From Erythrobacter sp. HKB08 (GTDB lineage Bacteria; Pseudomonadota; Alphaproteobacteria; Sphingomonadales; Sphingomonadaceae): a stretch of DNA of 64,000 nt. Below, in pieces: positions 52,457-63,923 of this stretch. The stretch's first letter is position 1, and every line of letters starts with the position of its first letter. The translations under genes and the position numbers were made by a program. The notes under the pieces are model-generated. The model was not told where the DNA came from. It made no database searches and was given only the letters and a program-made list of their open reading frames with translations. The stretch spans positions 496,001-560,000 of the forward strand of contig NZ_CP035310.1 of assembly GCF_004114695.1 (NCBI RefSeq), in the 5' to 3' direction.

Positions 52457-53452
52457 ATGACTGCCAGCTATCCCAATACGCGCCTGCGCCGGACCCGCGC
52501 TGCGGCGTGGAGCCGTGCGATGCACCGCGAAACCGTGCTCACGCCTGCCGACCTCATCTGGCCGCTCTTCGTCACCGAGGGGCAGGGCGTGGAGGAACCG
52601 GTCGCCACGCTTCCCGGCGTTTCGCGCTGGTCGGTCGACGGGATCGCCGCGCGCGCGAAGGAAGCCGTCTCGCTCGGCATTCCCTGCATCGCGCTGTTCC
52701 CCAACACCCCGCAGGACAAGCGCAGCGACGACGGGGCCGAAGCGCTCAACCCGGACAACCTCATGTGCCGCGCGATCAAGGCTGTGCGCGATGCCTGCGG
52801 CAGCGACATCGGCATCCTGACCGACGTCGCGCTCGATCCCTATACGAGCCACGGGCAGGACGGGCTGCTCGACGATGCCGGCTATGTCGTGAACGACGAT
52901 ACGGTCGCGGTGCTGGTCGACCAGGCGGTCAACCAGGCGGACGCGGGCGCGGACATCATCGCTCCGTCGGACATGATGGACGGCCGCGTGCGCGCGATCC
53001 GCATGGCGCTGGAGATGAACGCGCATCCCAACGTCCAGATCATGGCCTATTCGGCGAAGTATGCCTCGGCCTTCTACGGCCCGTTCCGCGATGCGGTCGG
53101 CTCGGGCGGGCTGCTGAAGGGCGACAAGAAGAGCTACCAGATGGATCCGGCGAACGGCGACGAGGCGCTGCGTGAAATCGAGCTGGATATCGCCGAGGGC
53201 GCGGACAGCGTCATGGTGAAACCGGGGCTTGCCTATCTCGACATTATCTGGCGCGCGAAAGAGCGCTTCGGCGTGCCGGTCTTCGCCTACCAGGTGAGCG
53301 GCGAATATGCCCTGATCGAAACCGGCGCTGCAGCAGGGATCGGCGACCGCGATGCGCTGCTGATGGAGAAGCTCATCGCCTTCAAGCGCGCGGGATGCAG
53401 CGGCGTGCTGACCTATCACGCGCCGGTCGCTGCCCGCCTGCTCGGAGCCTGA
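52457..53452 (+). CDS. hemB: Delta-aminolevulinic acid dehydratase (porphobilinogen synthase)
   Basis: A 331-residue enzyme that joins two ALA molecules to porphobilinogen. The two Schiff-base lysines lie in MAYSAKYASAFYGPFRD and VMVKPGLAYLDI. The catalytic-metal segment reads DVALDPYTSHGQDG (about 123-136) without the cysteines of the zinc enzymes, so this should be the Mg-dependent form common in alphaproteobacteria. It is followed after one base by the acetyltransferase gene. Confidence 0.96.
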   Translation: MTASYPNTRLRRTRAAAWSRAMHRETVLTPADLIWPLFVTEGQGVEEPVATLPGVSRWSVDGIAARAKEAVSLGIPCIALFPNTPQDKRSDDGAEALNPDNLMCRAIKAVRDACGSDIGILTDVALDPYTSHGQDGLLDDAGYVVNDDTVAVLVDQAVNQADAGADIIAPSDMMDGRVRAIRMALEMNAHPNVQIMAYSAKYASAFYGPFRDAVGSGGLLKGDKKSYQMDPANGDEALREIELDIAEGADSVMVKPGLAYLDIIWRAKERFGVPVFAYQVSGEYALIETGAAAGIGDRDALLMEKLIAFKRAGCSGVLTYHAPVAARLLGA

Positions 53453-53453
53453 C

Positions 53454-54029
53454 ATGAGCGATTTCCGACACGAAACCGAGCGTCTGGTCCTGCGCGACTT
53501 CCACGGCGATGCGGACTGGGACGCGTTTTTCCGGGTCACCAATACGCCTGCGGTCATGCAATGGCTGCTCGGCGTGCTCGACGAGGACGGCATGCAAATG
53601 CAGCGCGGCCGGGTCGAAGCCTGCGCCAGGCGCAATGGCTTTTGCTTCTGGCTGATCGAGCGCAAGGACGACGGCGGTCACCTGTCGGGCGAAGTGCTCG
53701 GCTTTTGCGGCCTCAAGCGCGCCGATGCACCCGGGTCGAGCGTCGCGGACGAGTTCGAGATTGGCTGGCGGCTGCGCGAAGATGCCTGGGGCAAGGGCTA
53801 TGCGAAGGAAGCCGCGCGGGCTGCGCTCGACCTCGCATTCGAGCGTTTCGGGGCCGAGGAAGTCCATGCTCTCACCGTCGATCCGAATGCGCCGAGCTGG
53901 GGGCTGATGATCGCGCTCGGCATGCAGCGGCGCGAAGACCTCGACTACGAGGACGAGCGCTTCGAGCCGCCCTTCCGCGACACGATCGTGTATTCGATCG
54001 ACCGCGAAGGCTGGCGCAAGGCTCGCTGA
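53454..54029 (+). CDS. GNAT family N-acetyltransferase (RimJ/RimL type)
   Basis: A 191-residue GNAT. ETERLVLRDFHGDA is the typical N-terminal strand; FEIGWRLREDAWGKGYAKEAARAALDLAF is the acetyl-CoA binding motif A, and SWGLMIALGMQRRED motif B. It acetylates an unknown substrate. The single-base distance from hemB suggests a shared transcript. Confidence 0.87.
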   Translation: MSDFRHETERLVLRDFHGDADWDAFFRVTNTPAVMQWLLGVLDEDGMQMQRGRVEACARRNGFCFWLIERKDDGGHLSGEVLGFCGLKRADAPGSSVADEFEIGWRLREDAWGKGYAKEAARAALDLAFERFGAEEVHALTVDPNAPSWGLMIALGMQRREDLDYEDERFEPPFRDTIVYSIDREGWRKAR

Positions 54030-54171
54030 AAAGGCCCGCTGAAGGGGTCTCTGGAGCGACTTTTCAAAGGGAATATTAACCATCGCAGCCTAACGCATTC
54101 GGGGCCGGATGCTGCGCGCCACCCGGGTCGCCAGGGGCGCTGAGGCAGGTCCGGATATCAGGGGGTTTTTC

Positions 54172-56391
54172 ATGTTCGGACCGGCTCGGCTGCTCTTCAC
54201 CGTAACCATTCTTACGGGCAGCTTCCTTCTCTTCCTCGTCCAGCCGCTCGTCGCGCGCATGGCGCTGCCGCTGCTCGGCGGCGCGCCCAATGTCTGGAAC
54301 AGCGCGATGCTGGTCTACCAGGCGCTGCTGCTCGGCGGATATGCCTACGCCCATGCGCTTTCCACCCTGCCGATCCGGCGGCAGGCGATGATCCATCTCG
54401 CGCTGCTACTGGTCGCGGTGGTTTTCCTGCCGATTACCCTTGCCGAGCTTCCGCCCTCGCGCCCCGGGCTCGAGGCGCTGTGGGTCCCGGCACTGTTCGC
54501 ACTGACCATCGGCCCGCTGTTCTTCCTCGTTTCCGCGCAGGCACCGCTGATGCAGCGCTGGTATGCCGCCGACGGCAAGGCGGGCGATCCCTATTGGCTC
54601 TATGCCGCGTCCAATGTCGGCAGTTTCGCCGGCCTGCTGAGCTATCCGCTGCTGTTCGAGCCGAACATGCCGCTCGACATGCAAAGCGGGATCTGGGCCG
54701 CGGGCTACGGCCTTCTCATCCTCCTCGTCGCGCTAGCCGCCTGGTCGCGCTGGAAGGGCGAGGACGTCGCCGCCCCGGTCGTCGCCGAAATCGAAGCCGA
54801 GGCCGAAACGGGCAACGACAGCATCGGCTGGCGCACCATCGCCCTGTGGCTCGCGCTTTCGGCAGTCCCCTCGGGCCTGATGCTCTCGACGACGACGCAC
54901 CTCACGACCGACATCGTCGCAATGCCGCTGCTGTGGGTCATTCCGCTCGGCCTGTACCTGCTGAGTTTCTCGCTCGCATTCGCCGAGAAGAGCAATCTGG
55001 CCGACCTGTTCGTCAAGGTCGCGCCGGTCATAATCCTGTTCGCCGGCAGCCTTGCCATGCTGAGCAAGTCGCTGGCCGGCTTTTCGGGAGCGATCGCCTC
55101 GATCCTGCTGCTCTTCGTGGTCGCAGTTGCGCTTCACCGCCGCCTGTTCGCCCTGCGTCCCGCGCCGGAAAAGCTCACGCTGTTCTACCTCATGATGAGC
55201 GCGGGCGGTGCATTGGGCGGTCTCTTCACCGCGCTGTTCGCCCCGCTGATCTTCGACTGGGTGTGGGAGCACCCGATCCTCGTCCTCGCCGCCGCAGCCC
55301 TGCTTCCGGCACTGGCCCTGTTCGACTGGCAGGCGAAGTTCGGCATCGAGGGTGGCAAACGCCGGATCGCCACGATCGGCCTCGTCGTCCTGGCGGCAAT
55401 CCTCGCCTTTGTACTCGTAAGGGCAACCGACAATGGTTCGGAAACCCTCGCATTCGTCGCCATGGCCGCGCTCTTCGTGCTCGGCGCGCTCGCCATCGGC
55501 AAGCGCTGGGCATTCGTCGCGGTGCTGCTCGCGCTGATGGTCGGCCGGGGCGGGGCGGAAACGCTCGAGACCTCGTTCGAAGGCGCGCGCGAGCGGAGCT
55601 ATTTCGGCATCTACCGCGTGCAGGACAATGCGGAGACCGGCACGCGCGACCTGGCGCATGGCACGACGCTGCATGGCCGCCAGTTCCTCGATGCGGAGCG
55701 CAGGCTCGATCCGACGAGCTATTACGGCCCGACCGGCGGCGTCGGCCTCGCGCTGCGGGCTGCCGATGCGATGCACGGTCCCGATGCGAAGATCGGTATC
55801 GTCGGCCTCGGCGTGGGCACGCTCGCCTGCTATCGCACGCCGGATCAGGACTGGACACTCTACGAGATCGACCCGGTGGTCCTCGGCTATTCGACGGCCG
55901 GCCAGTTCTCCTTCCTCGACGAATGCGCGCCCGATGCGGAAAACGTCATCGGCGATGCGCGGCTCGAACTCGAGAAGCGCTCGGACGAGGAATACGACGT
56001 GCTGGTGATCGACGCGTTCAGCTCCGACAGCATCCCGCTGCACCTGCTGACGTCGGAAGCACTCGACATCTATCGCGGCGCGCTGGCCGAAAACGGCGTG
56101 CTCGTGTTCCATATCTCGAACCGCTACATCGACCTCGATCCGGTGATGGCCGCGCATGCCGAGGCGACCGGCTGGTCGGCACGCATCCGGCGCGATGCTC
56201 CGAAATCCGAAGTGCTCACGGCATCCGAATGGGTGGTGATGGCCCGTGACAAGTCGCGGCTGACTGAACTAGAGGCTCTCTATCCCGATGCGAAATGGTC
56301 GGACCTGCCTGCGCCCAAGGGCAAGGTTTGGACCGACGATCACGCATCGATCCTGCCTCACCTGCGGTGGGGCAAGCTGACCGGAGAGTGA
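54172..56391 (+). CDS. Membrane protein fused to a spermidine-synthase-like domain
   Basis: A 739-residue protein. The N-terminal half has about eleven to twelve hydrophobic helices (GSFLLFLVQPLVARMALP to LVLAAILAFVLVRA), the rest is a spermidine-synthase-like Rossmann domain (IGIVGLGVGTLACY, YEIDPVVLGYS, DVLVIDAFSSDSIPLHLL). Such fusions occur in many proteobacteria and are called fused MFS/spermidine synthase, but polyamine synthesis has not been shown for the group. The start MFGPARLL at 54172 begins the first helix; a frame from 54109 would add an unlikely leader. Two bases separate it from the next gene. Confidence 0.87.
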   Translation: MFGPARLLFTVTILTGSFLLFLVQPLVARMALPLLGGAPNVWNSAMLVYQALLLGGYAYAHALSTLPIRRQAMIHLALLLVAVVFLPITLAELPPSRPGLEALWVPALFALTIGPLFFLVSAQAPLMQRWYAADGKAGDPYWLYAASNVGSFAGLLSYPLLFEPNMPLDMQSGIWAAGYGLLILLVALAAWSRWKGEDVAAPVVAEIEAEAETGNDSIGWRTIALWLALSAVPSGLMLSTTTHLTTDIVAMPLLWVIPLGLYLLSFSLAFAEKSNLADLFVKVAPVIILFAGSLAMLSKSLAGFSGAIASILLLFVVAVALHRRLFALRPAPEKLTLFYLMMSAGGALGGLFTALFAPLIFDWVWEHPILVLAAAALLPALALFDWQAKFGIEGGKRRIATIGLVVLAAILAFVLVRATDNGSETLAFVAMAALFVLGALAIGKRWAFVAVLLALMVGRGGAETLETSFEGARERSYFGIYRVQDNAETGTRDLAHGTTLHGRQFLDAERRLDPTSYYGPTGGVGLALRAADAMHGPDAKIGIVGLGVGTLACYRTPDQDWTLYEIDPVVLGYSTAGQFSFLDECAPDAENVIGDARLELEKRSDEEYDVLVIDAFSSDSIPLHLLTSEALDIYRGALAENGVLVFHISNRYIDLDPVMAAHAEATGWSARIRRDAPKSEVLTASEWVVMARDKSRLTELEALYPDAKWSDLPAPKGKVWTDDHASILPHLRWGKLTGE

Positions 56392-56393
56392 GA

Positions 56394-56978
56394 ATGACGA
56401 GCCGCCCTGGCGTGAACATCATCCCGATCCACGGGAAAACACCCAAGATCCACGAGACCGCCTTTATCGCGCCCGGCTGCACGATCATCGGCGATGTCGA
56501 AATCGGGGCGGGCAGTTCGATCTGGTACAATTGCGTGTTGCGCGCCGACGTTTTCACCATCCGCATCGGCGAGCGGACCAATGTGCAGGACGGCAGCGTC
56601 CTCCACTGCGACCCGCCGCGCCCCGGTGACGAGGGCGGCTCCCCGCTGGTGATCGGCGACGACGTGCTGATCGGCCACATGGCGATGGTCCACGGCTGCA
56701 TTATCGAGGACCGCGGCTTCGTCGGCCTCGGAGCGATCGCGATGAACAAGGCGGTGATCGGCTCGGATGCCATGCTCGCCGCCGGCGCGATGCTGACCGA
56801 GGGCAAGAAGATGGGCCCGCGCGAATTGTGGGCCGGCCGCCCTGCGAAGAAGCTCAAGGACCTGACCGACGGCGCGATCGCCGGCATGCGCATGGGCGTG
56901 ATGCATTACGCCGAGAATGCCAAGCACCATGCCGATGCGGTCGCTGCGGCCATGGGCGATGGCACGTCCCAAGCCTGA
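56394..56978 (+). CDS. Gamma-class carbonic anhydrase family protein
   Basis: A 194-residue left-handed beta-helix protein of hexapeptide repeats (APGCTIIGDVEIGAGSS). The three zinc histidines of Cam/YrdA-type gamma carbonic anhydrases are visible in VLHCD and GHMAMVHGC. It may hydrate CO2 or act as a structural relative. It starts at ATG 56394 and its last 20 bases overlap the DUF167 gene. Confidence 0.88.
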   Translation: MTSRPGVNIIPIHGKTPKIHETAFIAPGCTIIGDVEIGAGSSIWYNCVLRADVFTIRIGERTNVQDGSVLHCDPPRPGDEGGSPLVIGDDVLIGHMAMVHGCIIEDRGFVGLGAIAMNKAVIGSDAMLAAGAMLTEGKKMGPRELWAGRPAKKLKDLTDGAIAGMRMGVMHYAENAKHHADAVAAAMGDGTSQA

Positions 56979-57240
56979 TTTTCCCGATCGCGCCGCGATC
57001 CTCGCCCTGGCCGATGACGAAGGCAGGCTCGCGCTCAGGGTGACGCCCGGCGCACGCAGCGAATCCCTGTCGATCGATGGCGGCAAGCTGATCGTCCACA
57101 CCCGGGCCAAGCCGCAGGACGGTGCCGCGAACACTGCGGTTCTCAAGCTGCTGGCGAAGGCGCTCGGCTGTGCGCCGTCCAGCCTGACCCTGTTGCGCGG
57201 CGCAACTTCGCGCGAGAAGTTGGTGCAGGTTAGTCCCTGA
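56959..57240 (+). CDS. DUF167 (YggU-type) family protein
   Basis: A 93-residue protein. LALRVTPGARSESL, LIVHTRAKPQDGAANTAVLKLLAKALG and LLRGATSREKLVQV are the DUF167 core. It has no known function. ATG 56959 lies inside the end of the carbonic anhydrase gene (20-base overlap), and its stop overlaps the end of the convergent ligase gene by 11 bases. Confidence 0.85.
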   Translation: MARPKPDFPDRAAILALADDEGRLALRVTPGARSESLSIDGGKLIVHTRAKPQDGAANTAVLKLLAKALGCAPSSLTLLRGATSREKLVQVSP

Positions 57241-58825
57241 TCAACGCCCGTAGCGCTTCGATCCGGTCCGCCTCGTGCGCGGGCTTGTCCCAGCGGATGC
57301 GGTGGATGCGCGGGAAGCGCATGGCAAGACCCGACTTGTGGCGCTTGCTTTCATGTACGCTGTCAAATGCGACTTCGAAAACGAGGCTCTTGTCGGTCTC
57401 GCGCACCGGGCCGAAGCGGTTGATCGTCTTTTGGCGCACGTGGCGGTCGATTTTCTTCAATTCCTCGTCGGTGAAGCCCGAATAGGCCTTGCCGACCGGC
57501 AGCAGGTCCGCACCCTGGTCCGGATCGCCGTCCCAGCAGCCGAAAGTGTAGTCGGAATAGAAGCTCGAGCGCTTGCCGCTGCCGCGCTGCGCATACATCA
57601 GCACGCAATCGACCAGCAGCGGGTCGCGCTTCCACTTGTACCAGTATCCGACCCGCCGCCCGGCGATATAGGGGCTGTCCTTGCGCTTGAGCATGAGGCC
57701 TTCGATCGCATCGTCGCGCGCGCCTTCGCGGATTTCGGCGAGATGATCGAAATCGCGCGCCTCGACTAGCTGCGAGAGGTCGAAGTGGCTGTTGGGCAGT
57801 TCGCCGAGCAGTTTCTCGAGCGTTTCGCGCCTCTCGCTCCAGGCTTGCTCGCGCAAATCCTCGCCGCGCCATTGCAGCACGTCGTAGAGGCGCACGAAGG
57901 CGGGGCTTTCGGTGAGCATCTTCTTCGATACGGTCTTGCGCCCGAGCCTTTGCTGGAGCGCGTTGAAGCTCGCCGCGCCCCCTTCCTCGCCGCCCTGGAC
58001 CGCGCCGCGCACCAGTAGCTCGCCGTCGAGTATGCCCGGCACTTCGAGCGCATCGACCATTTCGGGGAAGGTCTGCGAAATATCGTCGCCCGAACGCGAA
58101 TAGACCCGCGTTTCGCCGCCCGCATGGACGAGCTGGACGCGGATGCCGTCCCATTTCCACTCGGCCGCGTAATCGGCGAGGTCGACTTTCGTCTCCTCGA
58201 GCGGATGGGCGAGCATGAAGGGGCGGAACAGCGGCATGTTCTCGGTATCGGGCGGGTCCGCGCCTTCCGCTGCCCAGGCGAACAGCTCGGGATAGGGCGG
58301 CTCCAGCCCGTGCCAGTATTCCTCGACCTTCTCGACCGGCACATCGAAGGCCTGCGCGAAGGCGACCTTGGCGAGGCGGCTCGATACGCCGATCCGCATC
58401 GCACCGGTCGCAAGCTTGAGCAGCGCATAGCGGCCCGACGGGTCGAGCCGGTCGAGCAGCCGGGCGAGTTCGACCGGCGCGGTGCTGCGGTTGGTCGAGG
58501 ATAGGATTTCAACCACTTGGGCAATGCTCGGCGCTGCCTTGGCGTCACTGTCGGGCGCGGGCCACAACAGGCTCGCGGTTTCCGCCGTATCGCCGACGAA
58601 ATCGCGACTCAGCGTCCAGAGCACCGGGTCGATCCGGTCCTTCATCAGATTGCGGATGGTCGAGGATTTTACCGCGGGAAAGTCGAGCCCGTCGGACAAG
58701 GCGGCGAGCGCCCAGCCGCGATCGGGGTCGGGCGTCGCAAGCAGGTATTCCGAGATCAGCCGCAGCTTCTCGTTGCGGCTGCGCGTATAGACCAGCGCGT
58801 CGATCAGGGCGGCGAACTCCTCCAC
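57230..58825 (-). CDS. ATP-dependent DNA ligase (ligase-associated DNA repair type)
   Basis: A 531-residue ligase. The adenylated lysine is Lys224 in AEWKWDGIRVQL. The other nucleotidyltransferase motifs are visible (YSRSGDDISQ, ILDGELLV, EGLMLKRKDSPY, YWYKWKRDP), preceded by an N-terminal DNA-binding domain and followed by an OB fold. This is the bacterial ligase type found with a metallo-beta-lactamase exonuclease and usually also an Lhr-type helicase and a phosphoesterase. Only the exonuclease gene is here, three bases upstream. The gene is separate from NAD-dependent ligA and probably serves DNA repair. Confidence 0.9.
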   Translation of the reverse strand: MEEFAALIDALVYTRSRNEKLRLISEYLLATPDPDRGWALAALSDGLDFPAVKSSTIRNLMKDRIDPVLWTLSRDFVGDTAETASLLWPAPDSDAKAAPSIAQVVEILSSTNRSTAPVELARLLDRLDPSGRYALLKLATGAMRIGVSSRLAKVAFAQAFDVPVEKVEEYWHGLEPPYPELFAWAAEGADPPDTENMPLFRPFMLAHPLEETKVDLADYAAEWKWDGIRVQLVHAGGETRVYSRSGDDISQTFPEMVDALEVPGILDGELLVRGAVQGGEEGGAASFNALQQRLGRKTVSKKMLTESPAFVRLYDVLQWRGEDLREQAWSERRETLEKLLGELPNSHFDLSQLVEARDFDHLAEIREGARDDAIEGLMLKRKDSPYIAGRRVGYWYKWKRDPLLVDCVLMYAQRGSGKRSSFYSDYTFGCWDGDPDQGADLLPVGKAYSGFTDEELKKIDRHVRQKTINRFGPVRETDKSLVFEVAFDSVHESKRHKSGLAMRFPRIHRIRWDKPAHEADRIEALRALIRD

Positions 58826-58828
58826 GCC

Positions 58829-59860
58829 TCAATCGTCCTCGTCGTCGTAGCCGACCAGCGCGAGAGCGCGGGCGCGGCGCTGGTTCAGCTGGCACCAGCG
58901 CAGCAGCGCTTCCTCGCGGCCGTGGGTGATCCAGTTCTCGTGTGCATCGACCTCCTGGATCGTGCGGGTGAGCTCGCCCCAGTCGGCGTGGTCGGAAATG
59001 ACCAGCGGCAATTCGACATTGCGCTGGCGGGCACGCTGGCGCACGCGCATCCAGCCGCTCGCCATCGCAGTGACCGGATCGGGCAGGCGGCGGCTCCAGC
59101 GATCGTTGAGCGCGGATGGCGGGCTGACGATGACATGGCCGCGCATCTCGTCCTTCGTATGATCCGCCACTAAACGCAATTCGCCGAGGTCGACGCCGAG
59201 CTCTTCGTAGAGGCGGCACATCTTCTCCATCGCGCCATGGAGGTAGATCGGCTGGTGATGGCCGGCGCGGCGCAGTTCCGCGATCACGCGCTGCGCCTTG
59301 CCCAGCGCATAGGCGCCGACCAGCACGCAGCGGTCGGGATGCGCGTCGAGCCGGCCGAGCAGCTTGGCCATCTCGTCCTCGATCGGCGGGTGGCAGAACA
59401 CCGGCAGCCCGAAAGTCGCCTCGGTGATGAAAATGTCGCAGGGCACGACTTCGAACGGCGGGCAGGTGGGGTCATGACGGCGCTTGTAATCGCCTGTAAT
59501 AACGACCCTTTCACCCGCATGCTCGAGCAGGATTTGCGCGCTGCCGAGGACATGCCCGGCGGGGAAAAAGGTCGCGTCGACATCGCCCGGCAGGCGGATC
59601 GTTTCGCCATATTGGACCGGGATCGCCTTGTGCGGGATTTCGCCCGCATCGTCTTCAGCCCCGGTGCGATAGCGCAGTTCCATGATAGCGAGCGTCTCGG
59701 GCGTGGCGACAGTTTCGCCATGCCCGCCGCGTGCATGGTCGGCATGACCGTGGGTCACCAGCGCCTTGTCGACCGCGCGCGCCGGGTCGATCCAGCAATC
59801 GGCCGGCACGACATGGATGCCCCAGGGCTCGGGCCTGATCCAGGAGAAGGGTGCGCGCAT
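58829..59860 (-). CDS. Ligase-associated DNA exonuclease (metallo-beta-lactamase fold)
   Basis: A 343-residue protein. The metal-binding THGHADHARGGHG motif, the AGHVLGSAQILLEH segment and the TGDYK strand match the beta-CASP/MBL branch of the ligase-associated DNA damage response exonucleases, with the later YALGKAQRVIAEL and ISDHADWGEL. It should trim DNA ends for the adjacent ligase. The gene precedes the ligase by three bases, forming a two-gene operon. Confidence 0.9.
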   Translation of the reverse strand: MRAPFSWIRPEPWGIHVVPADCWIDPARAVDKALVTHGHADHARGGHGETVATPETLAIMELRYRTGAEDDAGEIPHKAIPVQYGETIRLPGDVDATFFPAGHVLGSAQILLEHAGERVVITGDYKRRHDPTCPPFEVVPCDIFITEATFGLPVFCHPPIEDEMAKLLGRLDAHPDRCVLVGAYALGKAQRVIAELRRAGHHQPIYLHGAMEKMCRLYEELGVDLGELRLVADHTKDEMRGHVIVSPPSALNDRWSRRLPDPVTAMASGWMRVRQRARQRNVELPLVISDHADWGELTRTIQEVDAHENWITHGREEALLRWCQLNQRRARALALVGYDDEDD

Positions 59861-59930
59861 GGTGCAACAACGAGAAGGGGTGCGAACCGTTTCCGGCGCG
59901 CGCCCCTTCGTATGTTCCGGCTGGAAAAGC

Positions 59931-62312
<2,382 letters not shown>

Positions 62313-62370
62313 TCAACAGTCTTTCGTCGATGGAGACGGATATCCCCTGAACAGGGAGGATGAGAATTCG

Positions 62371-62377
62371 TGGTTAA
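62371..62377 (-). promoter_or_regulatory. CtrA-like half site upstream of clpA
   Basis: The minus strand reads TTAACCAC (7 of 8 positions of TTAACCAT), 59 bases before the clpA start. The half-site alone is a weak signal. Confidence 0.25.
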
Positions 62378-62452
62378 CATGGCCTAAACGGCCCGCACAC
62401 GAAGCATTGCTATCGATATAGGAACGGGCCGGCTGATTTCGACCCCGCCCCT

Positions 62453-62656
62453 TCACGATGATGGCTTCCCGAACAGGGCATCGGCGGCCGCGCGGTGGGC
62501 GGAGGCCTTGTCGCGATGCGATTTGACCCGCTCGATCTCGGCTTCGAGCAGGGCGATGCGCTCGTCCAGCTCGTCCTGCGAATAGGGGCCGAGGTCCTCG
62601 CCTGCGAGCTTGCTCGCGGCATCGCCCTTGGGGCGCGGGAGGTCGTCGAGATCCAT
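62453..62656 (-). CDS. DUF1192 family protein
   Basis: A 67-residue protein beginning MDLDDLPRPKGD at 62656, the typical start of the family. GEDLGPYSQDELDERIALLEAEIERVK is the conserved helical core (a short coiled-coil). No function is known; it is found mainly in alphaproteobacteria. The longer open frame upstream to 62797 overlaps the promoter region of the divergent oxidoreductase gene and is not conserved. Confidence 0.8.
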   Translation of the reverse strand: MDLDDLPRPKGDAASKLAGEDLGPYSQDELDERIALLEAEIERVKSHRDKASAHRAAADALFGKPSS

Positions 62657-62768
62657 CGCCGACAAGTCTCGCCGGAACAGGCGCTTGCTGTCAATCGATC
62701 CCGCGTCTATTTCGGCGCATTCGTGCGGCCGCTGTCGCGCGTTCGCAACAAAGCTGCGCATTGGGGGC

Positions 62769-63782
62769 ATGATGGCGCACGAATTACCGACAACCATGAA
62801 AGCCGCGCTGTTCGACCAGCCGGGCGATGCCGACGCGCTTGCGCTCGGCGAAGCGGAAGTGCCGATGCCGCGCGCGGGCGAGGTGCTGATCCGCGTCGCC
62901 TATGCGGGGGTCAACCGGCCCGATGTGATCCAGCGGCAGGGCCACTATCCCGCACCGCCCGGTGCCTCCCCGATCCTCGGGCTCGAAGTCGCAGGCGAGA
63001 TCGTCGCGCTGGGCGAGGGTGTCGATCGCGAGTGGCTCGGCCAGGTCGTCTGTGCGCTGACGCCGGGCGGGGGCTATGCCGAGTTCTGCCGCACTCCGGT
63101 CGAACATTGCCTGCCGGTCGGCGATGCCTTGCCGCTCGACCATGCCGCGGCAATTCCCGAGACCCTGTTCACCGTGTGGCACAATGTCTTCCAGCGCGGC
63201 CACGCGCGCGAGGGCGAGCGCCTGCTGGTCCACGGCGGCACCAGCGGTATCGGGACCATGGCGATCATGCTCGGCAAGGCCTTCGGGCTCGAGGTTTTCG
63301 TCACCTGCGGCAGCGCGGAAAAATGCACTGCGGCGGAAAATTTCGGCGCCGATCATGCGATCAATTACCGCGAGGCCGATTTCGTCGAGCAGGTCAGGGA
63401 ACTGACCGGCGGCGAAGGCGTGCATGTCGTGCTCGACATGGTGTCCGGCGATTATGTCGCGCGCAATCTGAAATGCCTCGCCGAAGACGGTCGCCACGTG
63501 ACGATCGCGGTGCTCGGCGGGATGAAAGCCGAACTCAACATGGCCTTTATCATGAGCCGCCGCCTGACGCTGACCGGCTCGACGCTCAGGCCGCGCAGCG
63601 ATGCATTCAAGTCGCTGCTATGCGCCGAGATCGAGCAGAACGCCTGGCCGCTGTTTCTCGACGGCGAGATCTGCCCGGTGATGGACCGCACCTTCCCGCT
63701 CGCCGATGCGGCGCAGGCGCACCGGCGGATGGAGCAGGGCGAGCACATCGGGAAGATCGTGCTCGAGGTCGCAGCGGGCTGA
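62769..63782 (+). CDS. NAD(P)H-quinone oxidoreductase (zinc-type alcohol dehydrogenase-like)
   Basis: A 337-residue medium-chain dehydrogenase/reductase. VAYAGVNRPDVIQRQGHYP is the zeta-crystallin/quinone oxidoreductase N-terminal segment, and LLVHGGTSGIGTMAI is the nucleotide-binding motif. The catalytic zinc ligands of alcohol dehydrogenases are lacking, as expected for quinone reductases. Starts at 62769 and 62772 (adjacent ATGs) are both possible; MKAALFD at 62796 is the family's usual first residue. Confidence 0.92.
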   Translation: MMAHELPTTMKAALFDQPGDADALALGEAEVPMPRAGEVLIRVAYAGVNRPDVIQRQGHYPAPPGASPILGLEVAGEIVALGEGVDREWLGQVVCALTPGGGYAEFCRTPVEHCLPVGDALPLDHAAAIPETLFTVWHNVFQRGHAREGERLLVHGGTSGIGTMAIMLGKAFGLEVFVTCGSAEKCTAAENFGADHAINYREADFVEQVRELTGGEGVHVVLDMVSGDYVARNLKCLAEDGRHVTIAVLGGMKAELNMAFIMSRRLTLTGSTLRPRSDAFKSLLCAEIEQNAWPLFLDGEICPVMDRTFPLADAAQAHRRMEQGEHIGKIVLEVAAG

Positions 63783-63844
63783 CCTCGCGCAGCTCTCGCG
63801 CCGCTTGAGAGACTGACCCCAAACTGTCGCGAATTCGCTGAATC

Positions 63845-63871
63845 GTCACCGAAATGTGACGAGCGCGTCAC
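63845..63871. promoter_or_regulatory. Three alternating GTCAC/GTGAC half-sites upstream of the last gene
   Basis: GTCAC (63845-63849), GTGAC (63856-63860) and GTCAC (63867-63871) are evenly spaced with six bases between them, giving two overlapping inverted repeats. They lie 53-79 bases before the start at 63924, where a regulator could act. Confidence 0.4.
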
Positions 63872-63923
63872 ACGTGCCTGTCATAGGCTCGGGGCAAATC
63901 GGTTGCTTCGAAGGGGTCCCGCC

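Noticed and set aside
50716-52458. 580-residue minus frame opposite the M23 peptidase
   Set aside because: The plus-strand protein has the full zinc site; the antisense frame shows no family features.
57430-57450. CACGTG core as a possible further parS site
   Set aside because: The arms do not match (GCGCACGTGGCG); a core hexamer alone is expected by chance. The same applies at about 63500 and 63870.
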